The position numbers and the translations under genes were made by a program. The notes below the pieces were generated by a model. The model was given only the letters and a program-made list of their open reading frames with translations, was not told the DNA's origin and searched no databases. Below, in pieces: positions 51,137-59,386 of a DNA stretch of 64,000 nucleotides. Each line of letters begins with the position of its first letter. The first letter of the stretch is position 1. This DNA is from an uncultured Microbacterium sp. Lineage in GTDB: Bacteria > Actinomycetota > Actinomycetes > Actinomycetales > Microbacteriaceae. The stretch covers positions 186,001 through 250,000 of the forward strand of contig CAJYHN010000004.1 of assembly GCA_913774665.1 (NCBI GenBank), read 5' to 3'.

Positions 51137-51679
51137 TCACCTCCACTCCTCCATGCGTTCCAGAACCGTTTTCCTCGCTCGCGCGAGGCGCCCGCGCACG
51201 GTGGCGGCGGACTCGCCCACTTCGACGGCGATCTCGTCGTAGCTGTGCCCGCCGACCTCGCGCAGCACCCACACCACACGGAGGTCCTCGGGCAACTCGC
51301 CGAGGATCTTCTTGAGCGCGTCCATCTGAGAAGATGCCACAACCGCACGCTCCGGGTCGTCGCGACCCGAGACCATCTCTTCGTCGATCTCTTCGGAGAT
51401 CTTGCGTGAACGCAAGCGATCGGTGGCCTTGCGCGACACGATGGTCGTCAACCAGCTTCGCACCTTCTCGGGGTCGGTGAGATCCGGAAGACGCCGCCAC
51501 GCCGTGATGAGGGCCTCTTGCACGCAATCGTCCGCATCGGCGCGCGAGCCCGTGAGCCTGGTCGCGAACGCGACGAGGAACGGCGCATGCCGACGCACCA
51601 GCACCCCGAAGGCGAGCTGGTCGCCGTCGGCCGCGCGCGACGCGAGGAATGCGTCGGTGGCGGAGGACAAAGAGGGCAT
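51137..51679 (-). CDS. ECF-type RNA polymerase sigma factor of the Asp23 locus
   Basis: A 180-residue sigma factor: region 2 (FGVLVRRHAPFLVAFATRLT, then ADDCVQEALITAWRRLPD) and region 4 (LGELPEDLRVVWVLREVGGH, then TVRGRLARARKTVLERM). The ATG at 51679 has an AGGA ribosome binding site 8 bases upstream; a TTG six codons earlier is less likely. It is divergent from the Asp23 gene and first in a minus-strand operon with two Asp23-like proteins, so it probably drives both directions under envelope or alkaline stress (inferred). Confidence 0.87.
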   Translation of the reverse strand: MPSLSSATDAFLASRAADGDQLAFGVLVRRHAPFLVAFATRLTGSRADADDCVQEALITAWRRLPDLTDPEKVRSWLTTIVSRKATDRLRSRKISEEIDEEMVSGRDDPERAVVASSQMDALKKILGELPEDLRVVWVLREVGGHSYDEIAVEVGESAATVRGRLARARKTVLERMEEWR

Positions 51680-51800
51680 CGAGGTTCCTGTCAGCAATTA
51701 CTCAGGCTCGACGCGTGACGTTTCACGAATCGGGCTCGTCCACATAGCGAAACACCTCGGGGTCGGAACGCTCCGGGATCTTGACGAAAGGACCTTCCTC

Positions 51801-52217
51801 ATGGCACAGAACTCCTCCCTCCCCACCTCGCCCCGCACCGACGGCGGCAAGACCGTCATCGTCGACGCCGTCGTCGCCAAGGTCGCCGGCATCGCCGCGG
51901 CCGAGGTCCCCGGCGTCCACGCCCTCGGCGGCGGAGCGGCCCGCGTCATCGGCAACATCCGCCAGGCCGTCGGGGCGAAGGACTACGCGCAGGGCGTGAG
52001 CGTCGAGGTCGGAGAGACCGAGGTCGCCGCCGACATCGCGATCCAGGTGGAGTACCCCGAGCGGATCCAGAAGGTCGCGGGGAACGTCCGCTCGGCCGTG
52101 GAGAAGGCCATCACCGAGATCGTCGGCATGAAGGCCGTCGAGATCAACGTCACCGTCGTCGACGTCTTCATCCCGGGCGATGACACGGACGACGAGGAAG
52201 AGGCGCGCGTCCACTGA
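51801..52217 (+). CDS. Asp23/Gls24 family envelope stress response protein
   Basis: A 138-residue Asp23-domain protein: TVIVDAVVAKVAGIAAAEVPGVHAL at the start and VGMKAVEINVTVVDVFIP near the end are diagnostic. In firmicutes such proteins are membrane-associated and alkaline/cell-envelope-stress induced. An AAAGGA ribosome binding site precedes the ATG. It faces the ECF sigma operon. Confidence 0.92.
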   Translation: MAQNSSLPTSPRTDGGKTVIVDAVVAKVAGIAAAEVPGVHALGGGAARVIGNIRQAVGAKDYAQGVSVEVGETEVAADIAIQVEYPERIQKVAGNVRSAVEKAITEIVGMKAVEINVTVVDVFIPGDDTDDEEEARVH

Positions 52218-52226
52218 CGCCGCTCC

Positions 52227-52257
52227 GGCCCGCGGGACGTGCTCCCGCGGGCCTTCG
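52227..52257 (+). terminator. Intrinsic terminator of the Asp23 gene
   Basis: Perfect 11-bp stem GGCCCGCGGGA / TCCCGCGGGCC with a 5-base loop then TTCG, starting 9 bp past the Asp23 stop codon. Confidence 0.65.
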
Positions 52258-52341
52258 ACGTGGGTGGAAGCCGACAACCCGCTCGATGGATGTCGGAGAC
52301 CGCGGCTATTGTCGCCTCATCCCCGACCCCGAAGGACACTC

Positions 52342-53184
52342 ATGCGCATCGCCCTCACCGGTTCGTCCGGAAAGCTCGGTTCGGTCGTCGCCCGCGAACT
52401 GCGTGCGGCCGGCCACGATGTCATCGGCCTCGACGTCCGCGGAGAACGCGGCCCGGGCTTCGTCCAGGTCGATCTCACCGACTACGGCCAGGTCATCGAT
52501 GCCCTCACCGCCGTGAACGACCAGCACGACGGCTTCGACGCTCTCGTGCACCTCGCGGCGATCCCGGCCCCCGGCATCCGCTCCGACATCGCGACCTTCC
52601 ACAACAACATGGCGAGCACCTTCAACGTCTTCTGGGCGGCGACGCGTCTCGGCATCCAGAAGATCGTCTACGCGTCGAGCGAGACCGTCCTCGGCCTCCC
52701 CTTCGATGTGCCGCCCCCGTACATCCCGGTCGACGAGGAGTACGCCCCGCGACCCGAGTCGGTCTACTCGCTCGTGAAGACGCTCGAGGAGCGCCTGGCG
52801 GTGGAGCTCGTCCGCTGGCACCCCGAGCTGTCGATCACCGCGTTGAGGTTCTCGAACGTGATGGTCCCCGAGGACTACGCGGAGTTCCCCTTCGACGACG
52901 ACGCCCGCACCCGCAAGTGGAACCTGTGGGGTTACATCGATGCGCGCGATGGGGCGCAGGCGGTGGAGCGCGCCCTCGAGACCGCGCCCCCAGGCTTCGA
53001 CACGTTCATCATCGCCGCGGCCGACACGGTCATGACGCGCCCCAACGCGGAGTTGGTCGCCGAGGTCTTCCCCGGCGTCGCCACGCACGGCGACCTGGGC
53101 GAGAACACCACGCTGCTGTCGATCGACAAAGCCCGCCGCCTGCTCGGATTCGACCCGCAGCACTCCTGGCGCGACGCGCGCTGA
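52342..53184 (+). CDS. NAD-dependent epimerase/dehydratase (extended SDR)
   Basis: A 280-residue extended SDR. N-terminal NAD motif MRIALTGSSGKLGSVVAREL; active-site Tyr and Lys in ESVYSLVKTLEE; Ser/Thr region KIVYASSETVLG. Resembles UDP-sugar epimerase-like or uronate dehydrogenase-like proteins. The ATG has a GAAGGA ribosome binding site. No sugar genes adjoin, so the substrate stays open. Confidence 0.82.
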   Translation: MRIALTGSSGKLGSVVARELRAAGHDVIGLDVRGERGPGFVQVDLTDYGQVIDALTAVNDQHDGFDALVHLAAIPAPGIRSDIATFHNNMASTFNVFWAATRLGIQKIVYASSETVLGLPFDVPPPYIPVDEEYAPRPESVYSLVKTLEERLAVELVRWHPELSITALRFSNVMVPEDYAEFPFDDDARTRKWNLWGYIDARDGAQAVERALETAPPGFDTFIIAAADTVMTRPNAELVAEVFPGVATHGDLGENTTLLSIDKARRLLGFDPQHSWRDAR

Positions 53185-53238
53185 ACCGGGATCGGGGTCC
53201 GACCGCCCCCGGGCCCCGGCGCATGACAGACTCGCCGG

Positions 53239-53532
53239 ATGGACGCCGACGCACAGACTCCCCCCGCTTCGCCGACGCCCGCGGCGGACGAGCCGGTCAT
53301 CCCCCTCCCGAACGCCCGCGAGAAGGAGGTCAGTTTCGTGGCGCGCAGCGGGGCGGTGGTCACCCTTCGCCTCATCGACACGGGACGATTCGAGCTCAAG
53401 CTCGACACGAGGGGCGACTACACCGCCGTCCTCCTCCACGACGGAGAGAGCTTCGAGCTGCACCCCGCCCCCGGCGTCCACGCGCTCGGCGGAACCGGCC
53501 TGACGGCGACCCAGATCTACGAGGGGTTCTGA
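53239..53532 (+). CDS. Uncharacterised 97-residue protein
   Basis: Not recognised. After a Pro/Ala-rich start of about 25 residues, the remainder is beta-rich and contains VARSGAVVTLRLIDTGRFEL and DYTAVLLHDGESFEL. No signal peptide, membrane span or Cys. It lies between the epimerase (54 bp) and the flavoprotein gene (75 bp), same strand. Coding potential is supported by codon pattern and a plausible start. Confidence 0.5.
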   Translation: MDADAQTPPASPTPAADEPVIPLPNAREKEVSFVARSGAVVTLRLIDTGRFELKLDTRGDYTAVLLHDGESFELHPAPGVHALGGTGLTATQIYEGF

Positions 53533-53607
53533 CCGGCGACGCAAGCCCCACGGCGCGACCTGCACGACGGGATTGACTGAACTCCTCGATCCCCCGGGAG
53601 GACAGCC

Positions 53608-55017
53608 GTGAGCCACGACGCCGACAGCTACGACATCGCCGTGATCGGAGCGGGCCCCGCGGGCACCGCCGCCGCCTTGCGCGCGGCGGAACTCGGCGCG
53701 TCCGTGGTCGTCCTCGAAGCCGGCCGGGTGGGCGGAACCTGCGTCAACACGGGCTGCGTTCCCACGCGGGTACTCGCGAAGGCCGCGCGCCTCATGCGCG
53801 AGACCCGCTCCGCGGACGACTACGGCATCGTCGTGGACGAGCCCCGCGTCGACTGGGCGGCGGTGGTGTCGAGGGTGCACGAGCGAGTGGATGCCGTGCG
53901 CTCGATCAAGCGCGAGGCCGAGCGCTTCGCGCAGGCCGGGGTGGATCTGGTGCACGAGGGCCGCGCGCGTTTCGCGGACGACCATACTCTCGTGCTCGAC
54001 AGCGGCCGTCGCATCCGCGCCGAATCGATCCTGGTCTGCGTGGGCGGACACTCCCGTCGCCTGCCGATTCCCGGGGCCGAGCTCGCCACCGTCCCCGAGG
54101 ACGTGCTCACCCTGGCCGAACTGCCCGGTCGCGTCGCCGTCATCGGCGCCGGCAACACGGGCGCTCAACTGGTGACGGTCTTCCGCTCCTTCGGCTCGGA
54201 GGTCACCCTGCTCGATGTCGCACCGCGCGTTCTCATGGCATCCGACGCCGCGATCTCCCGGGTGATCGCCGACTCCCTCTCGGAGCACGGCGTCGACGTG
54301 CGGACCGGGATCGAGACGGTCGAGCGCATCGACCGCGCCGCCGACGGGTCGCTCACCCTCTCCTGGCGCGAGGAAGGCTCCTCCCGGACCGTCGACGTCG
54401 ACGTCGTCATCATGGCCACCGGATGGCCCGCCGACGTCGACGACCTCGGCCTCGAGAACGCCGGTGTCGACGTACAGCGCTCGGCCATCCCGGTCGATCG
54501 CTATTTCCGGACGATCGTTCCGCACATCCTGGCCGTCGGCGACGCGAACGGTCGCGACATGCTCGTCCAGGCGGCGCAGTTCGAGGGCGAAGCGGCGGCC
54601 GAGAACGCCGTTCTGGGCGCCAACCGGCGCACCCCGCACCATCTGTTGCCCGCGGGCGGGTTCACCGACCCCGACTACGCGGGCGTCGGCTTGACCGAAG
54701 AGCAGGCGCGAGACCGCGACCCCTCGTGCGTCGTGGCGACCGTCCGCTTCGCCGACCTCGACCGCGCGGTCATCGACGATCGCGAGCGCGGCTTCCTCAT
54801 GCTCATCGCCGACCGTCGACGCGAGCTGGTGCTCGGTGCGCACGCGGTGGGCGAGAACGCCGTCGAGGTCATCCAGTCGGTGACCACGGCGATGGCGGCC
54901 GGCATCGACGTGTCGACGCTCGCGGGGGTGCGCTTCGCGTACCCCACCTACAGCGCGGTGATCGGCAACGCCGCGCGCGCTCTACTGCACGCGGACTCAC
55001 CCGCCCTGCTGGAGTGA
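53608..55017 (+). CDS. Pyridine nucleotide-disulfide oxidoreductase (dihydrolipoyl dehydrogenase-like)
   Basis: A 469-residue flavoprotein: FAD motif IAVIGAGPAGTAAALRAAEL, redox disulfide GGTCVNTGCVPTRVLAKA, NAD motif VAVIGAGNTGAQLV and second FAD contact ILAVGDANGRDML. The C-terminal dimer region reads RFAYPTYSAVIG where lipoamide dehydrogenases have HPT followed by Glu, so the active-site His is replaced. It may be a quinone or other NAD(P)H-disulfide reductase rather than lipoamide dehydrogenase. GTG start at 53608 with a GGGAGGA ribosome binding site. Confidence 0.83.
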   Translation: MSHDADSYDIAVIGAGPAGTAAALRAAELGASVVVLEAGRVGGTCVNTGCVPTRVLAKAARLMRETRSADDYGIVVDEPRVDWAAVVSRVHERVDAVRSIKREAERFAQAGVDLVHEGRARFADDHTLVLDSGRRIRAESILVCVGGHSRRLPIPGAELATVPEDVLTLAELPGRVAVIGAGNTGAQLVTVFRSFGSEVTLLDVAPRVLMASDAAISRVIADSLSEHGVDVRTGIETVERIDRAADGSLTLSWREEGSSRTVDVDVVIMATGWPADVDDLGLENAGVDVQRSAIPVDRYFRTIVPHILAVGDANGRDMLVQAAQFEGEAAAENAVLGANRRTPHHLLPAGGFTDPDYAGVGLTEEQARDRDPSCVVATVRFADLDRAVIDDRERGFLMLIADRRRELVLGAHAVGENAVEVIQSVTTAMAAGIDVSTLAGVRFAYPTYSAVIGNAARALLHADSPALLE

Positions 55018-55029
55018 CACACTGAATCC

Positions 55030-55677
55030 GTGCCCGCCGATCCCGTGACGACCCCGCCGACCGCCGACATCGCGGGTGCAACGGGAGACGCTCCCGCGCG
55101 TCGGGGCCGCCCGGGTTACGACCGCGAAGGGCTGCTCGCCGTGGCGGTGCAGTTGTTCAACGAGCAGGGGTACGACGCCACGAGTGTCGCCGACCTCGCC
55201 AAACGCCTCGGGCTGACCAAGTCGGCGCTCTACCACCACTTCTCTTCGAAAGAGGAGCTGTTGGCGGTGGCCCTCGAGTCCGCGCTCGGCGGCCTCGAGG
55301 CCGTCCTCGACGAGCCCGGCGCTCGCGAGGGCGCGGCGTCCGATCGCCTGCGTTTCGTACTCACGGGGGCGACCGACGTCCTCGTCGCTCAGTTGCCGGC
55401 GGTGACCCTGCTGCTGCGGGTGCGCGGCAACAGCGCCGTCGAGCAGGCCGCGCTCGAGCGTCGCCGCGTCTTCGACCATCGCGTGACGGGCCTCGTCGCC
55501 GAAGCCCAGGCCGAGGGGAGCGTGCGCGACGACGTCGATGCCGCGGTCGCCGCTCGCCTGCTGTTCGGCATGATCAACTCCGTCGTCGAGTGGTACCGCC
55601 CCGGCGGCGGCGTCGACGGCGATCGTCTCGGCGCCGACATCGTGCGCATCGCCCTCGACGGCCTGCGCACCGCCTGA
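55030..55677 (+). CDS. TetR-family transcriptional regulator
   Basis: A 215-residue regulator. The HTH runs from YDREGLLAVAVQLFNEQGYD to TKSALYHHFSSKEELL, very typical for TetR. GTG start at 55030 follows the flavoprotein gene by 12 bp. TetR proteins with this HTH often control acyl-CoA or aromatic acid pathways; the thioesterase/MHS gap 1.4 kb downstream holds a TetR-like palindrome that it may bind. Confidence 0.88.
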   Translation: MPADPVTTPPTADIAGATGDAPARRGRPGYDREGLLAVAVQLFNEQGYDATSVADLAKRLGLTKSALYHHFSSKEELLAVALESALGGLEAVLDEPGAREGAASDRLRFVLTGATDVLVAQLPAVTLLLRVRGNSAVEQAALERRRVFDHRVTGLVAEAQAEGSVRDDVDAAVAARLLFGMINSVVEWYRPGGGVDGDRLGADIVRIALDGLRTA

Positions 55678-55702
55678 CCTGCGGTCTCGCCGCACGGACG
55701 AC

Positions 55703-55733
55703 GAGGAGCCCCGCGCTCAGCGCGAGGCCCCTC
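55703..55733. terminator. Bidirectional hairpin between the TetR and MHS genes
   Basis: Stem GAGGAGCCCCGCGCT / AGCGCGAGGCCCCTC (two mismatches) with a one-base centre, in the 70-bp convergent gap. No U-tract. Confidence 0.5.
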
Positions 55734-55747
55734 CGTGGCATCCGGGA

Positions 55748-57067
55748 TCACGCCCTCAGGTCGACGCCCTTCGTCTCCGAGATGAGCGAGACGGCACCGA
55801 GCGAGATGAGCGCGGCGACGGCGATGTACAGACCGATGGTCCACGAGGCGCCGGTCGAGCGCAGCAGGGCCTCGGCGATCATCGGGGCGAAGGCTCCACC
55901 CAGGATCGCGCCGAGCGCGTAACCGATCGAGACGCCCGAGTATCGCACGTTCGCGGGGAACATCTCGGCGTACAGCGCCGCCTGCGGTCCGTACGACAGG
56001 CCGAGGCCGAGCGTCATCACGAACAGCGCGACGAAGTACCAGAGGATGTTCGCGGTGTCGATGAGGAACCACATCGGCACCGCCCACACGGCCAGCAACA
56101 GGTAGCCGAGCTGGAAGGTCCGCACGCGACCGAGGCGGTCCGAGAGTCGGCCGCCCCAGAGGGTGAAGCCGAGCCACCCGAACGATGCCAGGGTCGTGGC
56201 CAGCAGCACGGTCGGGCGGTCCATGCCCAGCGCCGAGACGGAGTAGGTCGCGAAGAACGCGATGAGCAGGTAGCCCGCGGCGTTGTTGCCGATGAAGACG
56301 AACGCCGTGAGAGCGACCTGGCGCCAGTTCTTGCGGAAGAGCTGGCCGAGCGGAGCCGAGGACTCCTTGCGGCGGCGCACGAGGTCTTCGAACACGGGGC
56401 TCTCCTCCACCGCGCGGCGGATGACGTATCCGACCACGATGAGCACGATCGAGAAGAGGAACGGCACGCGCCATCCCCAGGCGAGGAATGCCTCGGCCGA
56501 CATCGACGAGGTGAGCACCCACAGGGTCGCGGTGGCGAGGATCATGCCGACCGGCACACCGATCTGCGGGTAGGCGCCGAAGTATCCGCGACGGTTGACG
56601 GGGGCGTGCTCGACCGAGAGCAGCGCGGCGCCGCCCCATTCACCACCGGCCGAGAAGCCCTGCAGCACGCGCAGCAGGATCAGCAGAACGGGGGCGGCCA
56701 CGCCGATCGCGGCGTAGGTGGGCAGCACGCCGATGAGGGCCGTCGACACGCCCATCATGATGAGGGTCAGCACGAGCATCTTCTTGCGCCCGAGGCGGTC
56801 GCCCAGGTAACCGGCCACGATCGCGCCGAGGGGGCGGAAGAGGAACGAGATGCCGATCGTCGCGAACGACAGCACCTGGGCGATGGCCGGGTCGGTCTGA
56901 GCGAGAGGGGCGAGGAACAGCGGCGCGAGCACGAGGCCCGCCGCCTGGGCGTAGATGAAGAAGTCATACCACTCGATCGAGGTGCCCACGAGGGTGCCGG
57001 CGAGAACGCGCCGTTCCTCTCGTTTCATCCCGGTGGCAGGGGCGGATGCCGAGGTCAGCGAGGCCAT
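55748..57067 (-). CDS. Metabolite:H+ symporter family MFS transporter
   Basis: A 439-residue 12-span transporter of the MHS group. Diagnostic segments: GTSIEWYDFFIYAQAAGL near the N-terminus, GYLGDRLGRKKML (motif A) and RVLQGFSAGGEWGGAALL. MHS proteins import organic acids such as shikimate, citrate or benzoate derivatives. Its promoter region, shared with the divergent thioesterase gene, carries a TetR-type palindrome. Confidence 0.9.
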   Translation of the reverse strand: MASLTSASAPATGMKREERRVLAGTLVGTSIEWYDFFIYAQAAGLVLAPLFLAPLAQTDPAIAQVLSFATIGISFLFRPLGAIVAGYLGDRLGRKKMLVLTLIMMGVSTALIGVLPTYAAIGVAAPVLLILLRVLQGFSAGGEWGGAALLSVEHAPVNRRGYFGAYPQIGVPVGMILATATLWVLTSSMSAEAFLAWGWRVPFLFSIVLIVVGYVIRRAVEESPVFEDLVRRRKESSAPLGQLFRKNWRQVALTAFVFIGNNAAGYLLIAFFATYSVSALGMDRPTVLLATTLASFGWLGFTLWGGRLSDRLGRVRTFQLGYLLLAVWAVPMWFLIDTANILWYFVALFVMTLGLGLSYGPQAALYAEMFPANVRYSGVSIGYALGAILGGAFAPMIAEALLRSTGASWTIGLYIAVAALISLGAVSLISETKGVDLRA

Positions 57068-57118
57068 GAGAACTCCGTCGTTCTGTGGGGCGGGGTGTGA
57101 GGACTCGACCGGAATATG

Positions 57119-57140
57119 TTACCGACCGAGCGTTCAGTAA
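57119..57140. promoter_or_regulatory. TetR-type operator between the MHS and thioesterase genes
   Basis: TTACCGACCGAGCGTTCAGTAA is an imperfect 22-bp palindrome (8 or 9 paired positions on each side of the centre, GA.CG against CG.TC). The ACCGACCG core resembles operators of TetR proteins in acyl-CoA/phenylacetate pathways. Centred 51 bp from the thioesterase ATG and 62 bp from the MHS ATG. Confidence 0.65.
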
Positions 57141-57190
57141 TAGTGTCAGAGGGACGCGCACCCGACAAGAGGGAGCCGGAAGGAGCCCCC

Positions 57191-57583
57191 ATGACGCCCT
57201 GGACCATCGTTCCCGGAGCCCTCGACGACCGGATGGGCATCACCGTGACGGAACAGTCGACCGACCGGGTCTGCGCGTGGATGCCCGTCGAGGGCAACAC
57301 GCAGTCCCTCGGCCGCCTGCACGGCGGCGCGACGGCCGCGCTCTCCGAGGCCGTCGGGTCGTGGGCGGCCATGATCCACGCCTCGACCCTCGGCATGGTG
57401 TGCGTCGGCGTCGACCTGAACATCACGCACCATCGCGGGGTCACCGCAGGCCGCATCCACGCCACGGCGACACCCGCTCATCGCGGTCGCCGACTGGCCA
57501 CGTACGACGTCCGCGTGGTCGACGACCAGGACCGCCTCATCGCCACGGCGCGGATCACGAATCTGCTGGTCGCCCCCGACTGA
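57191..57583 (+). CDS. PaaI-type hot-dog thioesterase
   Basis: A 130-residue acyl-CoA thioesterase. The catalytic region LGRLHGGATAALSEAVGSWA and VGVDLNITHHRGVTAG define the PaaI/DUF4442-like family. It frees CoA from aromatic or dead-end acyl thioesters. GGAAGGAG ribosome binding site. Shares its control region with the MHS importer, suggesting joint use in organic acid catabolism. Confidence 0.87.
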   Translation: MTPWTIVPGALDDRMGITVTEQSTDRVCAWMPVEGNTQSLGRLHGGATAALSEAVGSWAAMIHASTLGMVCVGVDLNITHHRGVTAGRIHATATPAHRGRRLATYDVRVVDDQDRLIATARITNLLVAPD

Positions 57584-57646
57584 ACAGTCCGGCGTCGTCT
57601 CGGGGCACAGCCCGTCTCTGCCATTGTGGATCGCATGACGAAGATC

Positions 57647-57719
57647 CGAGGGGTTGCGCCGCCCCCAAGCAGCGCAACCCCTCGCCCGTCGTCGTCAGAC
57701 CCGAACATCGGACGACGGG
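57647..57719 (+). terminator. Two adjacent hairpins after the thioesterase gene
   Basis: Hairpin 1: perfect 13-bp stem CGAGGGGTTGCGC / GCGCAACCCCTCG with a C-rich loop. Hairpin 2 follows with no gap: 9-bp stem CCCGTCGTC / GACGACGGG. They lie in the 302-bp gap 57584-57885, together with an inverted repeat (CGAGAA / TTCTCG at 57804-57820, nested in CCTTACA / TGTAAGG) upstream of the sigma gene that may be regulatory. Confidence 0.6.
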
Positions 57720-57885
57720 CGTATGGGTGCCTTCTCGAAGCCGGAGTCGGCACCCACCCCCGCATATGTCGTGTCCGTCGAGCACCTTTCCTTACACACG
57801 GCCCGAGAATTCTTTTCTCGCGCGACTCTGTAAGGTCCGCGACCGCCCCGACACAGCCCGGGTACACGCACGAGGAAAGACAGCG

Positions 57886-58404
57886 GTGACGGACGACGCG
57901 GATTTCGTGGCGCTCTTCCGTGAGCACTACAACGCCGTTCGGCGATTCATCGAACGACGGGTGTCGGACCGCGAGGCCGCGGACGACCTCACGATGGAAT
58001 GCTTCGAGATCGCGTGGCGCAAGCGCGATCCGCGAGAGCCGTTCGGGTTGCCGTGGCTGTACCGCACGGCGCGGAACCTCATCGCGAACGAATACCGACG
58101 ACGAGACCGAGAGGGGGCGCTGTGGACGCACATCGAGGACCAGGTGCGCACCCTCTCGAACGCGTCGGAGGGCGAGATGATCGATCGGCTCGTCGACGCG
58201 ATCCGCGGACTCTCCGAGAAGGAGCGCGAGATCCTCTGGCTCACCTATTGGGAGGATCTCTCGGCCGCCGAGGTGGGTGTGGTCGTCGGGGCGAGCGCGG
58301 GGACCGTGTGGACACGTCTGAATCGCGTCCGCGCCAAACTCCGCCCCCTCCTGTCCGATGGGCCCCTGTCCGCCGAGGAGGTGCTCGATGAACGACGACG
58401 ATGA
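57886..58404 (+). CDS. ECF-type RNA polymerase sigma factor
   Basis: A 172-residue sigma factor: region 2 FVALFREHYNAVRRFIERRV and TMECFEIAWRKR; region 4 IRGLSEKEREILWLTYWEDL, then AAEVGVVVGASAGTVWTRLN. The GTG at 57886 has a GAGGAAAGA ribosome binding site. It overlaps the downstream membrane-protein gene by 17 bases, the usual sign of sigma/anti-sigma-like coupling. Confidence 0.88.
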   Translation: MTDDADFVALFREHYNAVRRFIERRVSDREAADDLTMECFEIAWRKRDPREPFGLPWLYRTARNLIANEYRRRDREGALWTHIEDQVRTLSNASEGEMIDRLVDAIRGLSEKEREILWLTYWEDLSAAEVGVVVGASAGTVWTRLNRVRAKLRPLLSDGPLSAEEVLDERRR

Positions 58405-59386
58405 CCTCGCACGCGCGTTGAGCCGACTCGATCCCGCGCAGACGCCCCCCGACGCGCCGATCCCCCTCGCCGCCGAGCGACGTGCCCGCGAGTTCGCGCG
58501 AACGGCTCCGCGGGCGCGCCGTCGACCCGTCTATGCCGCCTGGGGCTCAGCCGCCGCGGTCGTCGTCCTGGTCCTCGCGATCGTCACCGGGGTCCTCTGG
58601 ATGCCGAGCCCCCCGGCATCCGCTCTCACCCCTCAACCGCTCGCGTTCACCTCGATCCCCGAGGACGCGTCGCAGGTGATCACGCAGGCGCAGCAGCGAT
58701 TGACGGACGGCTCCGGTCCTTCCTCCCCCGAACGACGATCGTTGTCGCTCGGCTGGTACTTCAGCGGGTCGCCCGACGAGGCCGAGGCGACGGTGTTCCG
58801 CCGCGAGTGGATCGATGTGCAGTGGAACGAGGACCTCTCCGGTTCGGTCGTGACCACCGCTGCCGAGGCGACCAACGCCACGGGCGACACGGTGCCCGCG
58901 GGCGAACCGACGCCGGGGACCGTGGTCGGCGACCTCCGATTCGTGCAGAACCAGTTCTCGCCGCTCTCCCCCACCGCCCCCGAGCCCACCGTCGAGGCGA
59001 TGCGGGCTCTCGTGCTCACCTCGACCGGCGCCGGAGACCAGCTGACGGCGGGCGATGCGATGCTCGGCGCCCGGGCTCTTCTGGGCGAGTGGACCTTGAC
59101 CGGCCCGCAGCAGGCGGCTCTGCTCGAGGTGGTCGCTGAGGCGCCCGGCCTGCGCGTCGTCGGGTCGGCGTTCGACCGACTGGGGCGCCCGGTGGTCGGT
59201 CTCGCGGCGGTGCCGTCCGGGCTGACCACCTCCGAGGCGACGCTGCTCCTGTCGGCCGACACCGGGCGCATCGTCGGCTTCGAGTCCGAACTGCTCGCCG
59301 ACAACCCGAACCTCAAACTCCCGGCCGGTTCGATCACCGACTACACCCTCTGGGACGTCTCCGACAGAAAGGCGAACTCCGAATGA
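58388..59386 (+). CDS. Membrane-anchored partner of the ECF sigma factor (CU044_5270-like)
   Basis: A 332-residue protein with a cytoplasmic N-terminus of about 55 residues (ARALSRLDPAQTPPDAP, then basic RRRP), one membrane span (AAVVVLVLAIVTGVLWM) and a large extracytoplasmic domain. Organisation and genetic linkage match the CU044_5270 family found with ECF sigma genes in actinobacteria. No zinc-binding anti-sigma motif is present. Start at 58388 has a GAGGAGG ribosome binding site inside the sigma gene. Confidence 0.78.
   Translation: MNDDDDLARALSRLDPAQTPPDAPIPLAAERRAREFARTAPRARRRPVYAAWGSAAAVVVLVLAIVTGVLWMPSPPASALTPQPLAFTSIPEDASQVITQAQQRLTDGSGPSSPERRSLSLGWYFSGSPDEAEATVFRREWIDVQWNEDLSGSVVTTAAEATNATGDTVPAGEPTPGTVVGDLRFVQNQFSPLSPTAPEPTVEAMRALVLTSTGAGDQLTAGDAMLGARALLGEWTLTGPQQAALLEVVAEAPGLRVVGSAFDRLGRPVVGLAAVPSGLTTSEATLLLSADTGRIVGFESELLADNPNLKLPAGSITDYTLWDVSDRKANSE

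Noticed and set aside
57647-57719. Possible 6C-type structured RNA (two adjacent hairpins)
   Set aside because: Only the first loop is C-rich (five C in a row) and the second is not; position after a stop codon fits terminators better.
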